From Candidatus Gastranaerophilales bacterium (GTDB lineage Bacteria > Cyanobacteriota > Vampirovibrionia > Gastranaerophilales > Gastranaerophilaceae), in NCBI GenBank assembly GCA_947624685.1, contig CANQLJ010000001.1, positions 1-64,000 of the forward strand: a stretch of 64,000 nucleotides of DNA. Direction: 5' to 3'. This document shows positions 7,048-15,209 of the stretch, piece after piece. The position numbers were made by a program, and so were the translations under genes. Position 1 is the first letter of the stretch; every line of letters starts with the position of its first letter. The notes below the pieces were generated by a model that was not told the origin of the DNA, did not search any database, and saw only the letters and a list, made by a program, of their open reading frames with translations.

Positions 7048-9216
7048 TTAAGAGGGTGTGTAAGAGAGCGACACGCCATAGTACCAATCCGAGTTAGACA
7101 CGGCGTCGCCCAAAGTCAACGCAAAAGCACCGACACACAAGCCGTCAAACGGATAACGGCCAAAGCGAGCGAACATTGTTCCCGAAGCAACCCAAACGCC
7201 GTCGGGAATAAACGTCGAACTTGAACCGCTTGTTTTGTCGGGCAATAATCCCATTCCGCCGACAAGCGAAACTCCGTTAATATATCCGCCCGTTACATTT
7301 GCCAAAGTGATTCCCGAATCAATATAACCTTCGGCGTTTGTTCCGTCGGTATAATCATCTGCAGTCGAACCGTCGGCAGTCCCCGGCGTAAATTTTACAT
7401 ACAATTTTCCGTTTACGGCGATTAAACCTTGAACGATTTTCCAAATATTTCCCCAAGGGTTTTCCCTGTGGAAAACTTTAACGGCTCCGTTGTCTTTGTC
7501 GCCGTGGAATGCTCCTCGGTTAATAAGCTGACCCGTTGCAAGCTGATTGTTTGCATTTGCCGAGCCGCCCGAATATCTGCCCGTGCCGAAAGCCGTTTGA
7601 GTGTCGGTTGATTTTGAAATTAAAAGCAATAAGATTTGTTCCGCCAATATTGCTCTTAATTCGTTTGAATTCCAACCTTTCCCGTTTGCTTTGGCATATT
7701 GAATTTGAGTATTGCCCGCCACGTTTTTGCAAATATTTTGTCCCGAAAGCGAGCGAACAATATTATCAACCAAGCAACCGTCAAACAAGCCGTCAAAATA
7801 AAATTCGGTCGGTTCATTGTCTGTTCCGATATGAGTCCAACATTTATAATCTTGCGATTTTTTCTTGTTTGAAACCCAAAAATGAAATTTGTCGGGTTCG
7901 TATTCTTCGGCTTTTATATAAAAGTCTTTCCATAAACGCATTGCGTTGGCGTTACAATTTACATCGGCAACGTGCGAAGGTTTACCCTCGACCGTTACGG
8001 AATAATCATTCGGATTTAATTCTTCCATAATTTGCCCGTTCAAATTTTTATATTTTGAACCGTCGAAAACTTTGGAATTGTTAATCGTGAATGAACATTC
8101 TTTTAAGTGAATTGTTCCGTTAAAAGGCGTTGCGAGTAAATCAAGTCCGAGCCTTATTGCTTCGTTCCAACCGATATTTGAAACGCTCAACTGTCCCATT
8201 TGTACTTCGTCGCCGTCGTTTGAAGTTAAATAAGCGGTAAGGGTTGAACCTCCTTTATTATAAACAAGCCTTGTTTTATAATGTGTTTCGGCTTGAGCAT
8301 CGCCGCTTGAAGCGATTGTCCCGCCCGTATAAGCATAAGCGGAAGTCGGAACGCTCCATTCGATTTTCTTTGATGTATTTATTATCAACTGCGGCGAATG
8401 AGCGTTTGTCGTTGAATTGCCGTATATGGTTTGTTGTGTTGCGTTTATCGTTGCCCCCGTTGTAAATCCGGCGGCAAGTTCAAAACTTTCTATTTCTTCA
8501 ACATTTTCGGGAATATAATCAATATTTCCGTAAATAGCCGTTGTAAATCCGCTACAATCCCCGTTGTCGGTTAATTTTAACGCCCCTTTTATTTTTAACC
8601 CGATGTCATTTCCCCATTGATTATAAAGCATTACGGGTTTAAATAAATCGAGCAACCAAGAATCCAACCAACCGCCGTAATCAAAACGGTTGTTTTCATA
8701 ATCCATTTTTGCGGGAGCAAAATTTTCGTTTACGCAACCGACGGGGTATGTAATACAACCGTTTACATTCGAGTTTGTACTGTCATATAAAAATTCGTAT
8801 TCGATAGATAAATCGAACTCGTTGGCAGGGTCGAGGTTTACGACTCCGTTTACCGAAACGGGGAACGCTCTGTAAAAATAATCCCCGTCGTCGGGCGGGG
8901 TATCTTTGAAAACTTGTGTATCGTAAAGTTCACGCCTTGTATTTTCAAGAACAACCGTTCCGTCGCTTATTGTTTGAGGATAACTGTCTTTTTTTCTGAC
9001 AATGACCGTCTTTTGCCAAGTACAAAGAACGTGGTCGTTTATAATTGTATCGGTCGGGTCTTTCCATTGTAAAGAAACGCTTTTGTCTTTGTTGTGTTCG
9101 ATTCTTAAGTGAGTACAATTTGAAGGCGGAATCCCTTCGTTGCCCGAATTATATCCGCCTCCGCCTCCGCCGCCCGATGAACCGTAACCCGAGCCGCTGA
9201 AAAATACTTCTCCCAT
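7048..9216 (-). CDS. Tail fibre / receptor-binding protein diversified by the DGR
   Basis: This 722-residue protein is predicted to sit at the tail tip and bind the host surface. It starts with a glycine-rich stretch (residues 8-27), then a fibronectin-like segment, long beta-rich regions, and a C-terminal domain of the type found in DGR variable proteins (C-type lectin-like fold): DGVWVASGTMFARFG, then the variable residues, and YGVSL near the end. Residues encoded by the variable repeat include Arg-Tyr-x-Phe, Thr-x-Gly-Asp, Asp and Tyr, where the template encodes Ser or Asn. A strong AAGGAG site precedes the start. It follows the baseplate genes directly. Confidence 0.9.
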   Translation of the reverse strand: MGEVFFSGSGYGSSGGGGGGGYNSGNEGIPPSNCTHLRIEHNKDKSVSLQWKDPTDTIINDHVLCTWQKTVIVRKKDSYPQTISDGTVVLENTRRELYDTQVFKDTPPDDGDYFYRAFPVSVNGVVNLDPANEFDLSIEYEFLYDSTNSNVNGCITYPVGCVNENFAPAKMDYENNRFDYGGWLDSWLLDLFKPVMLYNQWGNDIGLKIKGALKLTDNGDCSGFTTAIYGNIDYIPENVEEIESFELAAGFTTGATINATQQTIYGNSTTNAHSPQLIINTSKKIEWSVPTSAYAYTGGTIASSGDAQAETHYKTRLVYNKGGSTLTAYLTSNDGDEVQMGQLSVSNIGWNEAIRLGLDLLATPFNGTIHLKECSFTINNSKVFDGSKYKNLNGQIMEELNPNDYSVTVEGKPSHVADVNCNANAMRLWKDFYIKAEEYEPDKFHFWVSNKKKSQDYKCWTHIGTDNEPTEFYFDGLFDGCLVDNIVRSLSGQNICKNVAGNTQIQYAKANGKGWNSNELRAILAEQILLLLISKSTDTQTAFGTGRYSGGSANANNQLATGQLINRGAFHGDKDNGAVKVFHRENPWGNIWKIVQGLIAVNGKLYVKFTPGTADGSTADDYTDGTNAEGYIDSGITLANVTGGYINGVSLVGGMGLLPDKTSGSSSTFIPDGVWVASGTMFARFGRYPFDGLCVGAFALTLGDAVSNSDWYYGVSLSYTPS
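7066..7174 (-). repeat. DGR variable repeat (VR)
   Basis: This is the 109-bp recipient of mutagenic homing at the 3' end of the fibre gene. It aligns without gaps to the template at 6382-6490; the ten mismatches are all at template adenines. The adenine-free 3' segment GGCGTGTCGCTC is identical in both and is the likely initiation end. The stop codon and the hairpin follow within about 45 bases. Confidence 0.93.
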
Positions 9217-9228
9217 TTTATTTTCTCC

Positions 9229-9609
9229 TTATAATAGTTTTAAAATTAAATTCAACTCAATTCCCGTCGGATTCGTCGCATAAAATGTGATTTTTCCTTC
9301 CGTTGTAATTGCTTTAAACAATCTCGAATAAGCCGACATTTCGCTTTGTGCCGTTTCGTAATCCTCCGATAATTTGAGCGTAATATGCGGATTGTCTTTT
9401 TCTTTTATTCCCTCGACTTCGACCGATTGAGAATAAGGAGCTTCGCCCCCTTCCCAGTTGTCCCCCGAGAGTTTTATTTCGCTTCCTTCAAACCTTTTGT
9501 CGATTTTTTTGAAGTTGTCGTTTAAATCACGGTCAAAATCAAAATAATCATCGCCGTCGGTTTCCATATCGGTTAAAAATAAATCAATAACTTTACTCCA
9601 AAAAGACAT
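9229..9609 (-). CDS. Fibre-proximal tail protein of unknown role
   Basis: The 126-residue protein begins with an acidic helical segment (DMETDGDDYFDFDRDLNDNFKKIDKRF) and continues as a beta-rich domain. It lies between the gp48-like baseplate protein and the fibre, where contractile phages often encode a fibre connector or adaptor. No family motif is recognised. It overlaps nothing and has a GGAGGG site ahead of the ATG. Confidence 0.55.
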   Translation of the reverse strand: MSFWSKVIDLFLTDMETDGDDYFDFDRDLNDNFKKIDKRFEGSEIKLSGDNWEGGEAPYSQSVEVEGIKEKDNPHITLKLSEDYETAQSEMSAYSRLFKAITTEGKITFYATNPTGIELNLILKLL

Positions 9610-10287
9610 TTAAAATCCCTCCTTTGTCCTACAATCGCAATAATGCGATTTTTTATATTTTTGCATTTGCGATTTTGTCAAAACGTGATGTATTTCTTTT
9701 TTTCGTAAATATCGAGGAACAACAAAAACGCCGTTATGAGCGGGCTTGTTTTTGACAAGCGTTTCAATCAATTCTTGAATTTGTTCGCTTGTGAAAAAAT
9801 TCTCAAACTTTACGATGAATGAATGTTTGCCGTCTTTAATCGCAATCGGGTCTTTATGTCCGTTTTCATACAAAAGAAAACCGTTCCCGACTTCTCTTGC
9901 TCCGTACATATCGAATTTTTCGTTCGGAATATTTTCAAGAACCCGAACATCAAACCCCCTGTTTTTTAAAAACTTTTCGATTTGTTGGAAGGTATGGCAA
10001 CCGCCAAAACTGCTCCAATGACCTTCAACCTCTGCCGCTCTTTGCTCAAGCGTTCGTTTTTCCGAATCAATTATTCCGAAAAGTTCTTCCCCGTTTACAA
10101 TGTCGTTTTTGTCAACATTTTTCGTCGGGAAATGTGTATATTTTAGATTTATAAATCGCTCTTTTAATTCTTCAAAAGGGGAAACAAGCAAATCTAAAAA
10201 ATCAGACATAAAGCGTTTCGGGGTTTTGAAAGCTCTTCCGTTTCCCAACAACTTTTTAAAAGCTATTTTTAAAACATCGTTCTTCAT
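9610..10287 (-). CDS. Baseplate protein, Mu gp48 / DUF2313-like
   Basis: The 225-residue protein starts with LLGNGRAFKTPKRFMSDFLDLLVSPFEELKERF-type sequence, which is typical of the YmfQ/DUF2313 (Mu gp48) family that joins baseplate wedge and fibre. The central part (residues 80-110) carries the usual WSSFGGCHTFQQIEKFL stretch. It sits directly after the gp47/J-like gene, as in Mu. It should be a structural component of the baseplate rim. Confidence 0.8.
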   Translation of the reverse strand: MKNDVLKIAFKKLLGNGRAFKTPKRFMSDFLDLLVSPFEELKERFINLKYTHFPTKNVDKNDIVNGEELFGIIDSEKRTLEQRAAEVEGHWSSFGGCHTFQQIEKFLKNRGFDVRVLENIPNEKFDMYGAREVGNGFLLYENGHKDPIAIKDGKHSFIVKFENFFTSEQIQELIETLVKNKPAHNGVFVVPRYLRKKEIHHVLTKSQMQKYKKSHYCDCRTKEGF

Positions 10288-10289
10288 TT

Positions 10290-11501
10290 TTACCCCCGAT
10301 ATATAATTTCGCTATTGATAGTCAATTCGGACAGATAAAAAAGAGAGCCGTTTTCAAGAACAAGTTCCGAAATCTCTTCATCATTTCCTTTTTTGACCGT
10401 GAATTTTTGAATTGTCGCTTCGCCGATTACTTGGCTTATAATTCCCGATAATTGAACCGAATTTATTTTTGCATTTGTTTCGCTATATCCCAAAACGACA
10501 ATATGAGGGCGTTTTTGGTCGAGTTCGTTTATAAGCGTTGTTCTTATTTGCTCCGAAAAACTTGTGTCGCTTAAACCCGTAATTTCAATTTTTATCGGGG
10601 TATAAATCGCCTCTTTTAATTCGACTTTGGCTTGAACGGGACGGCGGTCGTGAACCCCCTCTTCCGTTCCTTCGATTGCTTTGGCTACTTGCAAAAATTG
10701 ACCTTCGCCCGTTAGTTCGGTAAATTGCCCGTTTTCCCATTTCGGAAACGGGTTCGGCTCCAAACTTCCCGAAGGACTTCTATATCTGCCCGAGCCGCTC
10801 GCAATTAAATAAAGCGTTGTTGTACCTTCCTCGAAAACATAAGGAAGAACATCGACAATGCCCGGAACTTCCAACGCCCAATTATAATAATCAATCATAC
10901 TTCCGATTTGTGTTTTATTTCTATAACGATATAAAACTCTTTTTCGGTATTCTTCGACCTCTTCATCTTCGCTTCCTTCAATTTTAATTCCTTGAACGGT
11001 TGCGGTTGAAGGAATTCCGTCTAAAGGGTTAGCAATATTTAAAACGGTTTCGATGCTTAAATTTCCGACCGTTCCCGTGGAAGAACATTGAACGGTTGCG
11101 GTTATTTGCCCGTTTTCGTTCGATACTTGAGAAACGGTTTTAAAAATTAAACCCGATTCCAAGTCTTTATAAACGGTTCCCGAAATTAAATAAGGAGCCG
11201 TTACCCCTTCGAGAAGTATCGTTAAATTTGCCGCTTGTCCTTCTTGATATTCAACGCCGACCAAGTTTCCCCAAAATTTCAACATCGGCAAATCGCAAGT
11301 TTGGGGGAAACATTGTTTGTAAATCCAAACCGCCAACTGCCATAATATAACCGCAACGCCCGAAATTGCGTAACCGATAGATTTTATAAAAGATTTTTCA
11401 AGTAAAGGATGTTTGTCCCCGTATTTATTTCTTAACACGGCATATCTTGCCATAAAAGAATCGTGAATTTCTTTTAATGTTTTTGTTTGAAAATTTGCCA
11501 T
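10290..11501 (-). CDS. Baseplate J family protein (Mu gp47-like)
   Basis: The 403-residue protein fits the baseplate J / gp47 family of contractile tails in length, order and sequence: an N-terminal helical region, AISGVAVILWQLAVWIYKQCFPQT with the motif for the trimerising part, a central beta domain (YLISGTVYKDLESGLIFKT), and the EEYRKRVLYRYRNKTQIGSMIDYYNWALEVPGIVDV block that defines the family. It forms baseplate wedges that change shape when the sheath contracts. TTGGAGG precedes its ATG. Confidence 0.88.
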   Translation of the reverse strand: MANFQTKTLKEIHDSFMARYAVLRNKYGDKHPLLEKSFIKSIGYAISGVAVILWQLAVWIYKQCFPQTCDLPMLKFWGNLVGVEYQEGQAANLTILLEGVTAPYLISGTVYKDLESGLIFKTVSQVSNENGQITATVQCSSTGTVGNLSIETVLNIANPLDGIPSTATVQGIKIEGSEDEEVEEYRKRVLYRYRNKTQIGSMIDYYNWALEVPGIVDVLPYVFEEGTTTLYLIASGSGRYRSPSGSLEPNPFPKWENGQFTELTGEGQFLQVAKAIEGTEEGVHDRRPVQAKVELKEAIYTPIKIEITGLSDTSFSEQIRTTLINELDQKRPHIVVLGYSETNAKINSVQLSGIISQVIGEATIQKFTVKKGNDEEISELVLENGSLFYLSELTINSEIIYRG

Positions 11502-11544
11502 TTATCCTCCAAAGATTATTTTTGTTTTATTTTGCTTTTTGGAG

Positions 11545-11943
11545 CTATGTCCCACGCAAAACCCGTTTTTGATTTTCCCAAACAAGAGAGAATGAATATT
11601 TATTCCCCGTTGGTTGAGTAATTGTAATTTCAATTTCAATTTTGTCGTCATTATTTCCGTAAGCGTAAGTTTCGATTGATTCGGCAACGCCTTCGTCAAT
11701 CATCCATTTAAGAGCCTTATTTGCATTATTTTCGACCGTTTTTAAATTTGTAATTGTTATCGGTAAATTAAGCGATTTTTCAAAATCGTTGTTTGTTTCG
11801 TATTTTTCGAAAGCATTTGAAAAACAATCGCCTTGAAACAATGACAAATAAACGCTATTGTATAAACTTCCGCACCCTTTAAGGTCGCCGCCTTCCAAAA
11901 CAACTTCGGCTCCGTCGCCGTTGTCTTGCAATAAAACGTCCAT
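11545..11943 (-). CDS. Baseplate wedge protein, Mu gp46-like
   Basis: This 132-residue protein has the features of Mu gp46 and gp25-type wedge proteins: an opening MDVLLQDNGDGAEVVLEGGDL, a central helical part, and a C-terminal strand pair (IEIEITITQPTGNKYSFSLVW). Its place between the spike (gp45-like) and gp47-like genes matches Mu order. A very good site, AAAGGAGG, precedes the start. Confidence 0.8.
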   Translation of the reverse strand: MDVLLQDNGDGAEVVLEGGDLKGCGSLYNSVYLSLFQGDCFSNAFEKYETNNDFEKSLNLPITITNLKTVENNANKALKWMIDEGVAESIETYAYGNNDDKIEIEITITQPTGNKYSFSLVWENQKRVLRGT

Positions 11944-11966
11944 TTTGCCTCCTTTGTTTGTAAAAT

Positions 11967-12554
11967 TTATATCGAAGTATTTATCCCCGCCGAGCTGATT
12001 GTTCCTTTGTATGTTCCGGCGGAATCGCCCTTGTCGATTGTAACCGTGATTTCATCCCCGAGCCTTGCTATTTGTTGACCGCCCGCCCCGAGGTTTGTTG
12101 TACTCGCTTCGATGTTTACATTTGCCGCCGAAATATTTGCATCGCCTTGTGTTATAAGCGAAACATTCCCGTTTATAACCATTTTCAATTCGCCCGAATT
12201 GTTGACGTTTATTGTTCCGTCGTTTTTCAAATACAATTCACAAGCAACAATCATTTCGCCCGATTCGTTTCTTTTGGCGTTCCCTGTTTCGGGGTCAACA
12301 AGAACGGAATACAATCTTTTTTCGCCGTCTTTTGAAACTCTTCGAACATCATCACGCCACGCAAGAACAAAACCGTCGGCGGGGTTGCCGCCAATGTTTT
12401 CGCTCAAACCTTCACATTCTTTCAACGGGCAGTAATCATCCCCGCCCGAATGGAATTGAACCAACTTTGAAGCTCGCCCCGACATCGATGTTGTATTAAA
12501 AAAGCGAAGTTGAATATTATTAAAAATTTCTAAAATCTTTATTTTTGAAAACAT
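11967..12554 (-). CDS. Baseplate spike protein (gpV / Mu gp45-like)
   Basis: The 195-residue protein contains the OB-like start of the central spike (LVQFHSGGDDYCPLKECEG) followed by a repetitive beta-helical C-terminus (INVNNSGELKMVINGNVSLITQGDANISAANVNIE-type repeats) with alternating Asn and Val. Such trimers form the needle that pierces the outer membrane. It lies between the gpP-like hub and the gp46-like wedge gene. The family match is by pattern and order. Confidence 0.82.
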   Translation of the reverse strand: MFSKIKILEIFNNIQLRFFNTTSMSGRASKLVQFHSGGDDYCPLKECEGLSENIGGNPADGFVLAWRDDVRRVSKDGEKRLYSVLVDPETGNAKRNESGEMIVACELYLKNDGTINVNNSGELKMVINGNVSLITQGDANISAANVNIEASTTNLGAGGQQIARLGDEITVTIDKGDSAGTYKGTISSAGINTSI

Positions 12555-12578
12555 CTTTTCTCCATTTCCCGATTGTTT

Positions 12579-13742
12579 TTATACATCACAAAACGGAAGT
12601 TTTTCGGGGATTTCGAATGTATAAGTACAAGGGAGGGTTAATGTTAAAAATGTCGCATCGGGATGCCGTCTTTCAACCGATTCAATAACCCAATCCGTTT
12701 CTTCATTGATTTTTATTTTCGGGTTTTTAACAACGGCAAAATTGCCCGATTTAAAACGAATATTTTCGCTTAACAAAGCGTATATCTTAAAATGGTCGCC
12801 GATGTCTTTACAAGCGATTTGAACCCCCGTCGTCTGCAGATTAAGAGCGTTGTAATCGTTTGAATCGTAACGCTTTGTTATGGGAAACGGAAGCGGAATT
12901 TGAACCGTTGCCGTATCTGTTGACGGATATTGAGAGTTTATTTCATAATAACGCCCCAAGCCGACCGTTAAAAATTCTCCTCGAATTTCTTCAAGCCCCA
13001 AACACTCGCCGTCGATTAAATTCAATTTTTCTTCGGTGTTTGGTTTATATCGCCCGATAAAAAGTCCGTCGCCCGTGTCGGTTATCAATAAACCTCTTGA
13101 GCGGCAAATTCTTTTCATAAAATCCCAAACTTTTTCTTCTTTTTGAGCCGTGAAAGAAGTTCCGATTTCATTTGTGAAAACTTCGTCCAATTCGGCTTCG
13201 GATGAAAATTCTATTTTTTGATTATAATATCCGGCGAGTTGCTCCAAAACGCCCCGAATTGAACGGTTTGAAAATTCAAACGGATTCGGAACATTTGTTT
13301 CGCCCAAAATTCCCGCATGCGACTTAACTTCAACTTGAAACCAATTCGCCTCTTTTGTTAAACACGGTTTAAAATTTGCAATTCGCCCTTTTAAAAACAA
13401 TCCCTCTTCATCAACGACCGTTATTGAATCGTTAAAAGAAAAATCATAATCGACGTCGGTTTTGTTAAAAATAAAAACGGCTCCTTTTATCGCCTCCAAA
13501 CCGTCTAAAAGTATAAATTCGGAAAAATCTTTATAATTATTTTCGCCGTGCTTGAGATAAACTTCGCCCGTAACTTCAACATCATCGGAAGAGGTTTCGT
13601 TTTCTTCGAGAACTAAAACCTCGCCCGATTCAATGTTGTTGTTCATTCTTGCAATATCGCCCCCTTTTGACGGCGTGCCGTAAACTTGGCGGGCGATGTC
13701 GTCCCAACTGTCATTTTCTGATTTTGAAATTGTTTTATACAT
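12579..13742 (-). CDS. Baseplate hub protein, Mu gpP / gp44-like
   Basis: The 387-residue protein starts with a short LysM-like segment (SWDDIARQVYGTPSKGGDIARMN ... SGEVLVL) and continues with the hub fold of Mu gp44/gpP and P2 gpD: a region near residue 165 (IRGVLEQLAGYYNQ) and the WDFMKRICRSRGLLITDTGDGLFIGR block are typical. It would hold the spike at the end of the tail tube. The gene overlaps the upstream gpN-like gene by eight bases, so translation is likely coupled. Confidence 0.82.
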   Translation of the reverse strand: MYKTISKSENDSWDDIARQVYGTPSKGGDIARMNNNIESGEVLVLEENETSSDDVEVTGEVYLKHGENNYKDFSEFILLDGLEAIKGAVFIFNKTDVDYDFSFNDSITVVDEEGLFLKGRIANFKPCLTKEANWFQVEVKSHAGILGETNVPNPFEFSNRSIRGVLEQLAGYYNQKIEFSSEAELDEVFTNEIGTSFTAQKEEKVWDFMKRICRSRGLLITDTGDGLFIGRYKPNTEEKLNLIDGECLGLEEIRGEFLTVGLGRYYEINSQYPSTDTATVQIPLPFPITKRYDSNDYNALNLQTTGVQIACKDIGDHFKIYALLSENIRFKSGNFAVVKNPKIKINEETDWVIESVERRHPDATFLTLTLPCTYTFEIPEKLPFCDV

Positions 13743-15129
13743 AAATCTTTATTTCCGTTCCCCGTGAAATTAAGAAAAAATCATCATCCGCAAAATTATT
13801 TGTTCGAATTAAATATTCCAAAGTCCCGTCGGGGTCATTTCTGAATTCTTCGTTGTAATATTCCCAAGCGAGTTCAATCGGCGTTTTGTCCTCGGTTAAA
13901 ATAATTTTTTGTTCAACCTTTAATTTATAAGAACGCTCGAGAACTTCATTCGCCGCCGCCGAAACAATATCCGAAACGCTTCCGTCCCGAATATAAGCAT
14001 CGGCAAGGTCGGTTATTCTTTTGCTTTGCTCATCAACGAAAGTCGTCCATTCGTTTTCAAGTGTCATTAAATTTTTTGCCGCTTCAACGGCTTCGCTTCG
14101 TGTTTCAAACTCCATATCCAAAAGCGATTCGGCAACCGAAACGATTGCGGATGAAGCAAGCAAATCGTTTAATTTTAACTCGTCGATTTGTTCGCCCGTG
14201 TATGGACTTGGCGTGTTCGGGTTCGATGAATATTCCAAGTTTGAAGTTTTAAGGCTCGAAAGCAAACTTTTCCAACTTCCGAAAAGCGAAGAGAAACCCG
14301 ACGGCATAGAAAACGCCGAAACTCCGCTTTTTGCTTTGCTTGCCAACGAAGCCGCCTTTGAAAATATAATCCCGAGTTGCGATGTGATTGTGAATGTATT
14401 TGACATTAAATTTTGCCCTAAAATATCGGACATAATTGAATTCAAAGAAACATTGTTTGCAACGTCGAGAGCGTTTGAAATTTTCCCCAAAACTCCTTGA
14501 AAATTAGCCGTAAACGTCGCCAATCGTGTCGGGTTTTGAATAGCGTTCGCCGTCGCTTCAACCGTTGAAGCGATATTTTCTTTAACATCCGAAGCAAGAT
14601 TTTTAATTTCTTTTTGTTTGCTTGCTTCGCTCTTCGGGTATGTCGAAGGCGAGGTTTCGTGCCAATTTACCGTTATAATTGTTGAATTTATTTTTTCAAC
14701 AAGCGAATTTTTTACTTCAAAATTTAAAACATTAACCGTAAATTCTTCGCCATAAGCAAGTTGAAGTTTTGATTTTCCGACTTGACAAAGAGCTTTTCTG
14801 AACGCATCGGCTTCGATATTATGTTTTTCTCCGATAAAATAACAATCGAGCGAAATATCACGCCCGCCGATTCCCATATCGGTAAAAGTATCGTTTGAAT
14901 CGCCGACACGTTTTGTCCCTTGCGACCTCGAAACGGAAGTGCTTGAAGAAGTTTTTGATTTTTTGCCGCCTCCGTTTTTTGTTGAAGTCGATGTTGAAGT
15001 TGATGTTCTCGGATTTTCTTTAACCTCCCCGATGTGCTTTTGCGAATAACCGCTTTCAAGGGTTTTTATTATAAAAGACGTTCCGTCGGGAGCCGTCCAT
15101 ATTACATTTTGACTTGAATTTATTGCCAT
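13735..15129 (-). CDS. DNA circularisation / Mu gpN-like tail protein
   Basis: The 464-residue protein has the DNA-circularisation N-terminal domain of Mu gpN and its relatives (GGRDISLDCYFIGEKHNIEADAFRKAL and YPKSEASKQKEI). These are structural baseplate proteins despite the historic name. A low-complexity Thr-Ser insertion (about residues 42-72, alternating TS then Ser/Lys) interrupts the usual N-terminus and may be an exposed loop. The gene follows the tape measure and precedes the hub, as in Mu. Confidence 0.8.
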   Translation of the reverse strand: MAINSSQNVIWTAPDGTSFIIKTLESGYSQKHIGEVKENPRTSTSTSTSTKNGGGKKSKTSSSTSVSRSQGTKRVGDSNDTFTDMGIGGRDISLDCYFIGEKHNIEADAFRKALCQVGKSKLQLAYGEEFTVNVLNFEVKNSLVEKINSTIITVNWHETSPSTYPKSEASKQKEIKNLASDVKENIASTVEATANAIQNPTRLATFTANFQGVLGKISNALDVANNVSLNSIMSDILGQNLMSNTFTITSQLGIIFSKAASLASKAKSGVSAFSMPSGFSSLFGSWKSLLSSLKTSNLEYSSNPNTPSPYTGEQIDELKLNDLLASSAIVSVAESLLDMEFETRSEAVEAAKNLMTLENEWTTFVDEQSKRITDLADAYIRDGSVSDIVSAAANEVLERSYKLKVEQKIILTEDKTPIELAWEYYNEEFRNDPDGTLEYLIRTNNFADDDFFLISRGTEIKIYV

Positions 15130-15209
15130 AATTTTCTCCGAGTGTATGGAAAATTAAAACGGAAAATTCATCATTCCCCGTTTTAATTTATAACCGTTTT
15201 TGCCGCCTT

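Noticed and set aside
12860-13060. Short rightward ORFs throughout the tail module
   Set aside because: They are antisense shadows of tail genes with clear families on the other strand.
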